DNA of 64,000 nucleotides from Primulina eburnea (taxonomy: Eukaryota; Streptophyta; Magnoliopsida; Lamiales; Gesneriaceae), in NCBI RefSeq assembly GCF_022965805.1, contig NC_133117.1, positions 6,472,183-6,536,182 on the forward strand, read 5' to 3'. The notes beneath the pieces are model-generated. The model was given only the letters and a program-made list of their open reading frames with translations, made no database searches and was not told the DNA's origin. Of the stretch, positions 46,055 through 57,846 are shown piece by piece. A program made the translations under genes and the position numbers. Every line of letters begins with the position of its first letter. Position 1 is the first letter of the stretch.

Positions 46055-46914
46055 ATGGTCTCACTGGGTAACTTGTGTGTTGCAGAGGACATGGCACATA
46101 CTGTTTAGACATATTTATCGGTAGAATACGGATGACCTTGGTTTGAAGGAGAATCATATGGGCTAGAGGATGAATTAATTGTGTTGTTCATACAACACCT
46201 TCTATTACTACTATAACATGAATGATCTTCAAAATCATTTGAGTTGCTTTCGTTGTTAAATGATTGTTCAGCAGTGGATTGAATTTCTGGCATGGTATTC
46301 ATTGTACCAGAAAAATTGCAGTATTTGTTGGACAGCTGGTAACTACTCAACCCAGCTGTAGTATTGTTGACTACTCAACCCATCTTAAGATATAAAAGCA
46401 ACTCAAATGATTTTAAGGACAGCTGGTAACAACTACTCAACCCATCTTCAGATCTAAAAGTTGTGTGGTCTGTTTATAACTTCAAAAAAAATTGCAGTAT
46501 TTGCAGATATGAAAATACTCATACACAATCATAATTGCAAGTCTTCGCTGATTAGTGCTTGGTGCTTTCACCCTTCATTTCCTTTGAAGCATTGTACAAG
46601 AAGAAAAATTGCCGTCGAATACATCTTCAAGGGAAGACTTGAAAGAAGATATTTTCTAGCCTCTGTCCAAAAGAATAGGGTAACTAGTTCTGTCAAATTA
46701 GATTGTGGAATATGGATTGAGTATTGCAGGGTATTGTGAGATTTTGATTGAGGTACTGGAGGGCATTTTGGTCAAACAAAAATTTATCTCATTAATAAAA
46801 ATTCTACCACATGAAATAATTAATTACACAATATTACACATCATTCCTTATCAACTACATATCAATCAAATTATTAATCATTTAATTATCCCATCTCACG
46901 TACCAAACGGTCTC
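46055..46914. other. Right-hand internal DNA of the nested PIF/Harbinger
   Basis: No gene is supported. A minus-strand ORF at 46350-46105 (81 aa, Ser/Asn-rich) has no family features. A duplication of TACTCAACCCATCTTAAGAT/TACTCAACCCATCTTCAGAT is seen at about 46372 and 46434. Confidence 0.5.
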
Positions 46915-47760
46915 TTGATGCATAAGATAACGGGGATAACAAATTTGCTTTGTCGAGCATTGCAAGAGAAATCTCTAGATATTTTAAGTGCAATGGATTA
47001 TGTTTCAACGACCAAAACTTTGCTTCGTACTTGAGAGAAGAAGGATTTGATCTCCTACTTAGTCATGTGAAAGAAGTTTGTGTCAAGTATGACATTGAGA
47101 TACCTCACACGGAAGCTCGTTATAAATCTGGTACAGACTGTTCTTGTCAACGAAATGATTCAATGACAGTTGAGCACCACTATCGATTTGATGTATTTAC
47201 AGCTACAATAAATTTTCAAGTTGAAGAGCATAATAATAGATTCAAGAATGATGCAGTTGAACTTCTTAAACTTAGTTATGATTTAGAACCTAAAGAAAAC
47301 TTTAAGCTTATTGATGTTGATCATATATGTCGACTTACTGAGAAATTCTATTATCTTTATTTCGATTCACAAGATTTGCATCACTTGATAATCCAATTGG
47401 ATCACTATAAACTTGATATTGTTAGTCATGAAAGATTTCAGAATTTATCAACTATTTCTGAATTATCTCGAAGATTAATCGAGACAAATAAGTCAAGAAT
47501 CTACGATTTGATTGACAAGCGATTTATACATTTTTATCTACGTCTTTTACTAATTTATCGAATCTGATATATTTATTTAATTGACAGGTTGATTTATCTT
47601 GTTTTAACTCTCTTCGTTTCTACAGCAACAACGGAACGAGCATGTTTAGCAATGAAACTTGTTACAAAAGCTCTTAGTAACTAGATGGAAGCGGAGTTTT
47701 CGGAGATTTTATGGTAATCTACATCAAACGAGATTTTGTTGAAAAAATTGATAACAATTT
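46915..47760 (+). pseudogene. hAT transposase, C-terminal part with dimerisation region
   Basis: Directly after the nested element the hAT reading resumes with MHKITGITNLLCRALQEKS. It continues (46950-47567) with EEGFDLLLSHVKEVCVKYDI, VEHHYRFDVFTATINFQ, NDAVELLKLSYDLEPKENF, and LSTISELSRRLIETNKS. After a stop at 47565 the hAT dimerisation core reads LFVSTATTERACLAMKLVTKALSN (about 47605-47680) and then meets TAG. It completes the transposase whose first part ends at 38686. A frameshift near 47010 and at least two stops make it a pseudogene. Confidence 0.78.
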
Positions 47761-48138
47761 AATAATTAATGTGTTCTAAGAAAAATCGAAGAGCACAACT
47801 TCAGTAGTGTTTTAGCTTCATGTTTTTGAAGATATTAAATATTAAATACTCTTGTTCTATGTTTTCATGAAGTCAATGTTTACATATTTTTTATTTTAAT
47901 TTTTTAAGTTAATTATTTATTTTATTAAATACTGTATGGGATGGAGTCAGCCCCAAATAATTTTGAATCCTGACTCCACCTCTGTAAACAGAGTATTCAT
48001 AATATATAAAGTTTTAAACCACATTGGATAAATCATGCGCAACAAGCTTATCTGAGAAGATGTTGGTAAAGAGAATCGAACTCCTAAACATTGATCAAAC
48101 ACTCAGTTACTTCACAAACACAAACATTTCCTCAAGGG

Positions 48139-48475
48139 TAGGGATGAAGAAGGGTCGGGTTCGAGGTGGTTTGGCCAAACCCGATATCCAACTCGCCTAG
48201 CATTGGAACCGCCCCACCCCGTGAACCCGACGAATCCAATCCGAGCTGGACCTGTAGACCCGTCGAATTTATTTATATATATATATTCAAATACAAAATT
48301 TAAAATTAATTAATCATTAAAGTTATTATCAAAATTTATAATAATAATATTTAGTAAAAAAATATTATCACAAGTTAAAACCTATCAAGTTTAAATAAAT
48401 TAAAAATTAATTATCAATTCTTATTCAATTAATAATTAATTAAAAAATGTATAATTATATGTTTTCATAACAATC

Positions 48476-48507
<32 letters not shown>

Positions 48508-48614
48508 CGGATGGGTTCCGTGTTAGGCCTTCAGACCAATTTAGACAGGTATAAACCCATCCCCTCGGGCGTTTTTGCAGAACCGGATTTCGATCCGATC
48601 CATCATCATCCCTG
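48139..48614. repeat. hAT-like MITE
   Basis: The ends TAGGGATGAAGAAGGGTCGG and, in reverse complement, CAGGGATGATGATGGATCGG form an imperfect inverted repeat of about 20 bp. The flanking 8-mers CTCAAGGG and GTTGAGGG are similar but not identical. The interior is AT-rich with a TA microsatellite at 48479-48508 and no coding capacity. Confidence 0.6.
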
Positions 48615-49145
48615 GTTGAGGGTAGTATTTCTTTCTCGTTAACACCCTAAAAGGCCATAGGGAGTTCACTTTGCTGTTTGGAAAAAAAAAAAAAAAGAAA
48701 ACAAAACTTGGTGATGAAGTCGTTCTTGGCTAGTATAATATATCCACGTTTGGTATGAATGATAAGACTTCATATGATTGTTCCATCCCTTGTTTGATTC
48801 GATTGTTTCATCCCTTATTTGATTCGAGTTCAACGATGATTGAAATTAAATCTATACATCATAAATAATTCACTATCATATCCCAGGAACCAACATTCAA
48901 ATAATGTTTTTCAACCTTTTTAGCACAGGAGAATAATGGATCCACAGACAACACTTGAGAGGAAGTCGAGACGGATCTCGTGAGGAGAATCTATCTATCT
49001 AAGTTTCACTTGGAAGACACCTTTTATTGTTCATCAACATACATGTAAAATATAAATATTTTTTACATGCTCTACGGCTATGTCAGACTATTCAGCTCCT
49101 TTTTTTCCGGGGTAAAAGTAAATAACATCATGTGGGTCGAAAGAA
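48615..49145. other. Region 3' of DET1
   Basis: It holds the DET1 3' UTR and flank. A repeat, TTCCATCCCTTGTTTGATTC/TTTCATCCCTTATTTGATTC, occurs at about 48781 and 48805. No separate gene is seen. Confidence 0.5.
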
Positions 49146-52100
49146 TCACCTACGAAAGTGAATATTAACAACTGCTGGCTGCAAAATTAGGCTCTGTTGG
49201 ACAGAGATCGCTAGAGGTAATGTTGGATGGAATAGAAACGAAGATATCTTCTTTGCTCGGGCATCAGCACTGCCAGACTCAGGTCCTTTGAAAAATAAGG
49301 ATTGTGTTAATTCAAAAGTCAGACAAGAAAATAACACTAGATACATACAAGGGTCTGCACATATATTCGACGAAGCACGCACGAGGTTTAAAGTAAGTAC
49401 CTGGTTTGATCTTGAATTTAAGAATATTTGGTTGCTTCCGTGATATAAATTTGATGGGGTGGTCAGTAGACTGTCTGTGTCGGTCGGCCGCTGAAATTAG
49501 CTGCAGTAGTTATAGCATGTAGTTAAGGAGATATTCCAATCCAATGCATAACTTTATTATACACGAAAACCATTTTAGACGTCGAAATAAACTCTGGTTC
49601 TATCCAACCATAAGAAATCATTTCATCTCTGATGTGCCAACAATATGTTTTCACCTTGTTTTCATATCTCAACATAATTATTTCTTTTAACTCAACTTTT
49701 CATATTAAAATACTTCTATATCTCCATCTGTGCTCAACCATCTGAAGGCTGAGTATTTTTGTTTTCTAGTAAACACAAAGCCCAAGCGAATAAAATGCCA
49801 CTACAATGGCTTATTTCCACAATTTTTGAACAATCTAACTCCGCGTCTTACGAGTAAAATATCTTCAAGCTAGTAAATACCACAGCCTAAATTTGAAGTT
49901 TCCACATAAATTTAGAATGTAACAATAGAACAAGGACTATCAAATCAAACCTTTTCGTCATATCGAAAGAGCGAGTGATCAAAATAGGGTGAAGGACTCT
50001 GTGACTGACAACTAATAGGCAAAGTGGCTAACATCTTCTTCACAAACTGCAACATAAAAAAAATGACAATATGATTGTGCAAGAATTATTAGAACGAAAG
50101 TTGATATAGATGAAACAGATAACTCTAAATTTGAGTTTTCCTAGTTCAAATACCCCCAAAATGTAAATACCTGAGGCAAGCTGTTAGCTTTATCCTTATT
50201 ACATCTTAGTTGCTCCAGGGCATGTATATTGTTGGAATGAGTAGATATAAACTTCACAAGGAATGAGTTCTTCGACGAGGAATAGAAGTGGTCAGAGAAC
50301 AGCTCAAACAACGAATAAAGATCATCCGCCGAGTTCTACATAATAATCCACCGTATCAAAGCCGATACTGATCATATTTTAGTGAACTAACATAGTTTAT
50401 AGGTGAAATAGAATTTCAACATTTAAAACCTGATAAAATGCAACAATTTCAGTTGTCTCCATATTATATACAGCAAAAAACGCAGGATGGTTTTCCGCAT
50501 TTCGTGCCACCTGTAGCATGGATCAAACCAGTTAGCAGATCAACACGGATTCGTTTTCATGAAACATTTTAACTATTTAGAAACACTAAATAAATGGCAA
50601 TTGACATGCATAGACATATGATGCTCAAGATCTCTAAGCTCAAGCTTGACCACAAAGCTCTAAAAAATTCTAAGCATTGGTAATAGAGCCGATAATGATA
50701 GCTGAGCCAATAAAATTACAGAATAAGTTGAAATTAGCTATCTATTGATCTACCTTTCATTATTCTCGGAATGTGAGATTTGTTTTTTATGCCTTTAGGG
50801 TGTTTTGTTTTAAAATTTAAAAGTTAACTATTATTTTAAAAAATGACTTTTTTTAAAATAAAAAATTCTAAGAAAAGCGGCTTAAATTTTATTTAAAAAA
50901 TATGCGCCCTTTCACGCTTAATTCGGTCAACCTAAAGTTGACCATTTTTTTCCCACTTTTGCACAATCGAAACGTTTTACTCATGCATCACGCTTAATTG
51001 ACACTTTTTCCCACTTTTTATAACACCGAGCAAATCAAAGTTTGCAAACGGAGCTAACATTATGGGGAAAATCATTGTCCTAAAACTCGGGCCAGACAGC
51101 CGCCTAGGCGCTAGGCGCCGCTTGACCGCACCGAAAAGGTTTTAGGCGGCCAGCCTATGCGGCAAGGGCGCCTAGGCGCTCTTAGGCGGTTCAAGACGGT
51201 TCAAGGCGGGCCTAGGCGTTTAAAGTTTATTTGGGAAATTTTTTTTGGGCTTTTAATTTTTGAAAGTCGAATTAAACTAGAACATGACATAAGAAAGAAT
51301 GATAGGCTCGTGCTTTTAATTTTTTGGGATTGAAAGCCCAATTAAAACCACGATTTGTTGGCTTGCGCTTGTCCTAACAGGCCACTCTCATCTTGTCCTA
51401 ACAGGCCACTCTCTAAAGGTAATTTTTGTCTTTATTTTGATTTCTTTTGCATTGCCTATTATTCTGATTCGCCTTAAGCACGAGGAATGAAAAAGTTGTC
51501 AATTGGATTTTACAAAGTTTGGACTGAAATTTAGTCTAAGAACCATTACAAATTTCTTGATACCGTGAATCCGCCTGGCGATACCTAATCCCCGCCTACG
51601 CTCTAGGCGCTAGTTAGCGAATTTTAGAACCATGGGGAAAATTATAAGCATTATTTGAAGCTATAGTAGCACAAATCAAGTGGCAGTTATTTGCATCTTC
51701 CCCATATGTTCAGCAGCAATTTAGATTCTTGGACAAACCAAAAGGTGCCAATCCCCAACTAGCACGAAGATAAATGCCATTAAATTGAATCAATCAATTG
51801 ATAAAAAAACAACTCACCCCACCATCCACGCTACCAAATTTGATCAACAGATGATGGTGGTCTAGGAATTGCACCTGTCCAATAAAATTTATTGGATATA
51901 AAAAAATTCAATAAAGTAGGAAAATAAACACGAAAGAAAAGCATTTAGACACAACAATAAAAAAACAAAATATTATGTCCCCAGGGTGCATAAGTTTCTG
52001 TAACGTTGATTCTATACCTTCCAGATAATCAAATCAACATAATCTGGGAAATGGAAATAAAATTTCTTCTTCAGGCATTGCATTCTCTGATACAAAAAAA

Positions 52101-55100
52101 AAAGAAAAAAGAAAAACTATTACGAAAAAGACTTGATGCATTATGTTTAAATTAAGGCGAAATGATTGACTGACGGAAAGCTATAAAATAAATAGGGCTT
52201 CAAAAGATCTAACACCCAAAGCTAACAACCCACAATAGATAGGATTTTATCACTAACATGATATAATTATTCTCTAACTACTGTCCCTCAAGTTGGAAAT
52301 ATAAAGTCGTTATTTCAGTCAATAGAGTCTTCAGCCACATCGATTTACAAGCTGGATGATACACAGCTCTATTACTAGACTTCTGCATTAATATCAAAAC
52401 CACATTTCAATTCTACTTCACTCATCAGGTTTCCACCAAGATACATACAATAACTGATGTAGATTTTTCTACGAACTCCGTCACAAGCATATCCAGTGTT
52501 TGGATAGGCTTCGACATTCAAATGTCCATTGTTCCTATACACCAAGCCTTTTTTAGGAGATGTTTGAATGAATGTAAGCAATTATTCTCAACGCGCCTTC
52601 CAATTTACAAGCTTAGGGTTCTACACAATTGACTTACAAGTTCCACAGCAAATGCTATACCAGGTTTTGTAACAGTTAAAGATAAAAGGCCGTCTGGTTA
52701 ACAATACTGTGATGAGTTCTCAAAACATTTGAGATCCACAGGGATGCTTTCAAGTTTACACCGAAGTGCTCCAGTCTCTTGTAAAAGTTCAAGTGCATAT
52801 TTCCTTCAAGACAGATTAATATCTTATTTAACAATCACTATCCCAAGAAAGTATCTAGGTCATCCCATATCTTTTGTCACAAAAGAATTTCTTAGATAGT
52901 TTTTAATGTTTATGCCGGCAATGTCACTACTTGTCAATGGAATGTCAACATAAAAACTAGTACAATCCATGACGAACAAAAATAGAACGATCTCATTGGC
53001 AATGACAAAACCCACCAAACATCATCACCTGCTGAATTTTGTCATACCAAGTACGTGGACTTTGTTTCAAGCCATACATAACTTGATTATGTTTTCACAC
53101 CATTAGCAACATATTCTGTTGTTCCATAAACAATCTTCTGCAAAGTCACCATATATGAAGGAAATATTGAATTCTAGTTGAAAAACGGGTTACTCCCAGA
53201 TCACAACAATAGAAAGAATTATTTGAATTGAATATGAGCAAAAGTAGAGAATGTCTTGAAATAATCTACATCATATGTCTGAGATTCTGTGGCTAAGGAG
53301 AGTTCTAGAGGAACTCAAAAGACCAGCGAGTTGTCCTATGAAGCTCTAATGTGGTAACAAAGCAGCTATCAATATTGATCATAATTCAGTTTTACACGAT
53401 GGAAGAAAGCGTGTTTAAATGGACAAACACTTTATAAAGGAGAAACTTGAAGAATGAACGATTCACACTCCATTCGTTCCAACTACTAAAGGTCCACGTC
53501 AAACCCAATGCCTCCCCGAGGTGGCGTTTCTTTTAAAAAATATACTTGGATTTTATGCCTTAGGCCATCAAGGAAAGTACCCAAAATATAAACGAACTTC
53601 ATTTCCTTGCTATTACCATAATCCTTCATCTGAAATCAATTTGGAAAAAACAAAAAAAAAACATGTGGGATCACCTGTTCACCAAGCAGTGGAGTTTATC
53701 GATGTCATCATGAAGGCTTTCCAACTTTTTATGACTAAACACAATTAAAGAAAGATGCAGCATAGTAAAAAATAGATGCATGAACGACCAAGGAAATAAA
53801 AATAACGAGGAAAGCAATTTATATTGATAGTGAGGCAAAAGAAAACAACAGAAACTCCAGGATCCTCAATAAAGATACAACTTACAAGTGTAGGGTCATC
53901 TTCTTCATTCCATATCCCTTGGACAATAAATGAAAGCAAGCGCTGCTTTAAACCACTCAAGAAAGAAACCTCTTGAATTTGAACCTGTTGCAAACCATTT
54001 CCGTGGGTGTCATCCTGGTTTGCTCCAGTTACACTTGATTTTGTCATATACTGATGAACAAAATTGTCTGTCAGGCTACCACTTTAAACAAATGATCAAC
54101 AAGAAATCATAATAACATAAATAACTAGCTTAAAAAGAAAACATATCAAGTTCTTCCATCCTTTCGATGCTAAGTCTCATCTCCATAATCATATGCCGAA
54201 CAACAATCCCACCGCTTAATGAAGAAGTCAGTTGTAAAGTACTTTTTGGTAATCTAATGCCTGCGCTAGCTGTTCTAAGCATTTATAAATAATATTTACC
54301 AATCTAAATTGGCCTCTACCTTCCACAAGTAAATTTATTTAAGCAAACTAAAAAGGATACAAAATCTTGAGATTCGTTTTCCAAACTTCCATAATAGAAA
54401 GTGCTGTCTTAAATAAATATATCCTCCAACTATATGATATTACACAATTGTGTGCGACAAGGATCTGTTAAGCCAAATTTATAACGAATGAGTTTGGTAT
54501 TTTTAGGTTTTCAATGATGCAATAAGCAAAATTAAAAAAGAAATACAAAACACCCATACAACTTTAATGATTGTTTCAACAGCCTTAAGCAAAACCACTT
54601 GCCTGGGCACTGGAATTAAGAAAAAGCTCATCATCTTCACGACAAAATTCCCCAATCGCCCGCACATCGACAAAGATGCCAGTGTCTCTAATCTGGATAA
54701 TGTGTATTCTCTGATAACGGAGGGACAGTACAGCCAATAAATCATCATACAAGAAAACACCCATGCTATGTGCTAAATTGATATAATCATTGTGGAAAAT
54801 CCTCTCATCAAGTATTACTCCATCTTCCAATCTATTTGAATCCGTTCAAACCAAAAAAATCAAAGTTTAGTCATATAAATGTCACAGTACTTGGAACTCG
54901 ACAAATATACTACACACCTCACAAGATGAAAGGTTATCTTTTCAATGGATGGGACACCTTGAACTGCACCCCCAACTGCAGGTGCGTCGTGGATTTGAGC
55001 AGAGGAAGTCGCAAAAATTCCAAACTGATTCCTCTCCGTGTAAAGAAAGAAATCTTTGCAAATGAGCTCACCAGCGGATGCAAGAGTGACACTGTATAAT

Positions 55101-56363
55101 CGAGTGAAGAAGCTCTCAAATTTGCTGGCTTTAGAAGGAAGATCTTGAGCATCACAATAGTGGTTTTTGCAAGAAAATGAGAGCCACGTTGTTCTGTAAA
55201 CAATGAGATCCTGATGATTCCGGCTGAAAGTTATGAGGTATTGTCCATCATCACTAAATTTACGAAATAGAAGGTCTGGGCACTCAATGTCGTAAATAGT
55301 ATGACTTGGAACTATGTTTTCGTAAAATCGTCTGGCGCAATGGACCTGGAACCAAGAAATGGTTTAGAGTTCACTGATGTAGCTAGGTTATTGGAATATA
55401 ATAGAGATCAAGTAAAATCTCGAATAATGACAAGAGAATATCGAGTTTGTTGTCTTTATAGAGTTCATGATCATGACGGTTTTGTCCTTTGCATAAACAA
55501 AGAGAACCTGATTAATCCAGCTGAAGGATATAAGGTACTATACCTTGTCACTGAACTTAAACTTAAAAAAACTAGAACGTTCTAGAATTTAATGTTTAAG
55601 GGTATGCTTAAGAAATTGTTCTCGTAAAATCATCCAACAGCAGGACCTGAGGAAAACAAATAGCTATGAAAATCTATGCGTCAGCCTTTGCTATCAAACA
55701 GTGATAGAAATCCAGAAATTTCACATTACTATCTGCATAATACTTGAACCAGTTCAAAAAATGCAATCTTTCCCAGAAATGTGACTAGACTGTTCAAATT
55801 CTTCAAGCAATCACAAAGCATTGAAAGTTTGAGTGCAATTGTGCCTAACTTCTTGGATATGCCGATCTTGATGATCTTCATACTCTGATAAATTAGAGCT
55901 CAAGATGCTTGATTCTTAAATGTATAAAAGTGATCAAACCTCCAAATCCACGCTCTCCATTCAGGAATCAATAAGGCATGCTAACTCAGCCACGACTAAA
56001 TTAATTCACGTTTTACACTGTCCACTCAGTTATCCCAGGTCAAGCAACGATGAATACACAAGTCAAAAAGTATAATCCTACTACCACCCAAGTCCAATTC
56101 ATCACTTCAATGCTACAGAGCACCAAATGGATCATTTGCAACAAAAATTACTCTAATCTAGGCCAAACTCCAGACCCGTTTCCCATCATTTTTTTCACAG
56201 AAAAATAATCAAAAACTCATAGGATCGACAACAAACCGATAAAAATGAGTACGAACAGAAAACATAGAAACCCATAAAGAAAAGAAAGTACACTGGTGCC
56301 AGGAGCAGGGGTAAAAATCTGGCGCTCGAAAACTCGGGCCGCAACATTGTTGCTTCTAAACAT
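49146..56363 (-). CDS. DET1: DET1, light-mediated development protein
   Basis: DET1 is a nuclear repressor of photomorphogenesis that works with DDB1 and COP10 in a CUL4-linked complex. Eleven exons splice to 533 aa, against 543 in Arabidopsis: 56363-56292, 55345-54918, 54831-54603, 54050-53886, 52086-52018, 51874-51818, 50510-50430, 50335-50171, 50046-49951, 49500-49401 and 49285-49146. All splice sites are GT-AG except intron 3, which begins GC. Landmarks are the start MFRSNNVAARVFERQI, then ARRFYENIVPSHTIYDIECP, YLITFSRNHQDLIVYR, GVILDERIFHNDYINLAH, EFCREDDELFLNSS, FLSGLKQRLLSFI, NHPAFFAVYNMETTEIVAFY, and the conserved end VVNIHFRR. Phases agree at every junction and no stop interrupts, so the gene looks intact. 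Intron 4 holds a copia remnant and intron 6 a GC-rich MITE. The start ATG is the only one that gives the conserved N-terminus. Confidence 0.96.
51075..51640. repeat. GC-rich MITE in DET1 intron 6
   Basis: The ends are GTCCTAAAACTCGGGCCAGA and, in reverse complement, GGTTCTAAAATTCGCTAACT, sharing CTAAAA and a following CGCCTAGGCGC-rich tract (for example CCGCCTAGGCGCTAGGCGCC at 51101). ATGGGGAAAAT occurs just outside each end (about 51062 and 51634), possibly a target duplication. It has no coding capacity and stands out by GC content. Confidence 0.55.
52370..53720 (-). mobile_element. Ty1/copia pol remnant in DET1 intron 4
   Basis: On the minus strand, 52581-52375 reads TSPKKGLVYRNNGHLNVEAY followed by a decayed YSDADYAG-like motif. 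This is the copia RT to RNase H junction. Upstream, about 52830-52640 gives KYALELLQETGALRCK and GLLSLTVTKPGIAFAVE in shifted frames. Further decayed pol sequence may reach 53720. It lies in the same orientation as DET1, so it is transcribed and spliced out with the intron. Confidence 0.6.
54598..54605 (-). other. GC splice donor of DET1 intron 3
   Basis: Exon 3 ends ...AGTGCCCAG and the intron begins GCAAGTGG, matching the strong GC-AG donor consensus CAG/GCAAGT. Exon 4 begins after CATCAG at 54051. Only this junction keeps phase and gives SSAQYMTKSS. The nearest GT (in GCAAGTGG) would shift the frame. Confidence 0.8.
55574..55588. promoter_or_regulatory. Perfect three-unit heat-shock element in DET1 intron 1
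   Basis: GAACGTTCTAGAA fits nGAAnnTTCnnGAAn exactly. It lies about 700 bp downstream of exon 1. With nine fixed bases a chance match in 64 kb is quite possible. Confidence 0.25.
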
Positions 56364-57159
56364 TAATTTTCACGCAAAGATCCTCTTTTTCCCTTCTCTT
56401 TTCCAAACTTATCCACTCATTCTTCCCCAAGCCATGTAGAAAAGCTTAGGCTCGAAATCCCACCAGAAGACTTTTGTCGGCTTCCGCGTGCATATATTAG
56501 TTGATTTCCGGAGGATTTTGACTGGTGAAACAGGAAGGAAACAGCTGAAGGTTTGAAGGGATGGGCGTGGTTTGTACGTGTGAAATAGTGGGTGAGAGAG
56601 AAACAGTGTAATTTTTGGTTGCGGTGTATTTAGTCCACATATATATGCTTCGAGGGAAATTAACAACGTTGTATCCATCTCCGCTGCACAAATTTTGAGG
56701 CCGTCTACTGCCCGCCTAACATGTTTGTTACACGATCCAAAATATCTTTGCCAAAATGACAATTATATGAGTTAGAGATTGCAAAAGTTAGGATTTTGCC
56801 TTGCTTCAAATCCTAATTTTAAACAATTGTGTTTTTTTTTTGCCATAGAACTTTACTAAAATCGTAACTTTAGTAATAAATTCATTTTATTTTTCTTAAT
56901 CACTCTCATTACTTTCTCCGATCACATTTATGTTGAAATAAAAAAATAAAATTATTGATAGATTATAAGCTCAATTTAATCATTTAACTCACTTCATTTA
57001 CAAAAGTCCAAGTTCGTTGAGTACGCAAAAAAAATCTATAAGTAAAGGATCAATGTCACTATCCAACATGCACTCTCATTTTTCTTATCCGAGCTCTTCA
57101 ACTTTCAGAGAAAATCATTATGTTTGATATCCTCGTTTGAATGTGATTTGTATTGACCT
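56364..57159. other. DET1 upstream region
   Basis: It contains the DET1 5' UTR and promoter by position. No clear TATA box or element was recognised. Minus-strand ORFs at 56409-56762 lack features. The outer part is AT-rich. Confidence 0.5.
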
Positions 57160-57720
57160 GATAAACATCAAGCCCATTAGTCAAAATGATGAGCCCATAT
57201 TAGATACAGTTAAAGCCAAAGTAGATGTCCTATAAATTACTCGGAGTCCAAATCATTACTCTGCTCTGAAACGATCCCACATGGTATACCCCGAGCAGTC
57301 TAGCACATTATGGCCGATCAGCCAAACCAAGAATGCACCCACCCGAACTCATACAAGTATGACGATGAATAAAGTATCAATTGTATAAAACTATTGAATA
57401 AATCTTTTGTATTAAGAAAGATATATAATTCAAATTATAAATTACTAAAGATAAGATCAGACTAAATCTCTAGTTTAAGGTAAATTACCATACTAGAGTT
57501 CTTGTCATACACGGGCTATGGTCATTTATACCCCTATAAATAGCAGGTACTCATCATTGTTATATTGATAGAGTCAATACTTACACAAGAACTACTATAT
57601 TTGCACTTTTATGTTTCTTTCCTGACTGACTTAAGTATCGGAAGGTTACGCGCAAATAGTTCTCGTGCCCTCTAATGTTTGTTCGTTCGCACAAGTATTT
57701 AACTAGGGAGATACAAAGCA
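57160..57720 (+). repeat. LTR remnant of a Tat-type element
   Basis: It contains CCTATAAATAGCAGGTACTC (TATA box near 57533) followed by a leader. It ends with CTGACTTAAGTATCGGAAGG and TTACGCGCAAATAGTTCTCG, a motif usual near the 3' end of such LTRs. The gag that follows begins within 130 bases. Confidence 0.5.
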
Positions 57721-57846
57721 GGGGGACATTCTGATCATAAAATAATTCAATGAAGAGAAGCTCGACCAGGGCATCTACAGCAAAGATTGCCATATTTTAG
57801 CTTACCAGACTGAACCCAAGGTACGTTAAATTTGTAGCATGATCAA

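Larger units (their letters stand above)
38687..46914 (+). mobile_element. Second PIF/Harbinger element, nested in hAT, inactive
   Basis: The ends are GGGTATGTTTGGTA at the left and, in reverse complement, GAGACCGTTTGGTA at the right, sharing ten of fourteen bases. TTG flanks both sides (38684-38686 and 46915-46917), consistent with a 3-bp duplication. Joining the flanks restores continuity between the hAT pieces (ATTCATATTACACTTG to ATGCATAAGATA). Inside, in order, are a damaged transposase, a damaged Myb/SANT-like gene, a noncoding stretch and a CACTA insertion. It belongs to a different subgroup from the intact element at 21132. Confidence 0.75.
36158..47984 (+). mobile_element. hAT transposon (TTF-zinc-finger type) split by a nested insertion
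   Basis: The ends are CAGGGGCGGAGCTACACAGG (36158) and CCTGACTCCACCTCTG (47984), an imperfect inverted repeat of the CAGGGGCGGAGC type common in plant hAT elements. Coding parts of one transposase lie at 37075-38686 and 46915-47760. The gap between them is a PIF/Harbinger element of about 8.2 kb. Removing that would leave a hAT of about 3.6 kb. The flanking 8-mers (TATAAATA and TAAACAGA) agree only partly, so the target duplication has decayed. The reading frames are broken. Confidence 0.75.

Noticed and set aside
55301..55585. 94-aa plus-strand ORF overlapping DET1 exon 2 and intron 1
   Set aside because: It is antisense to a confirmed exon and otherwise intronic.
56409..56762. 117-aa minus-strand ORF upstream of DET1
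   Set aside because: No family features; it lies in the expected DET1 promoter and leader.
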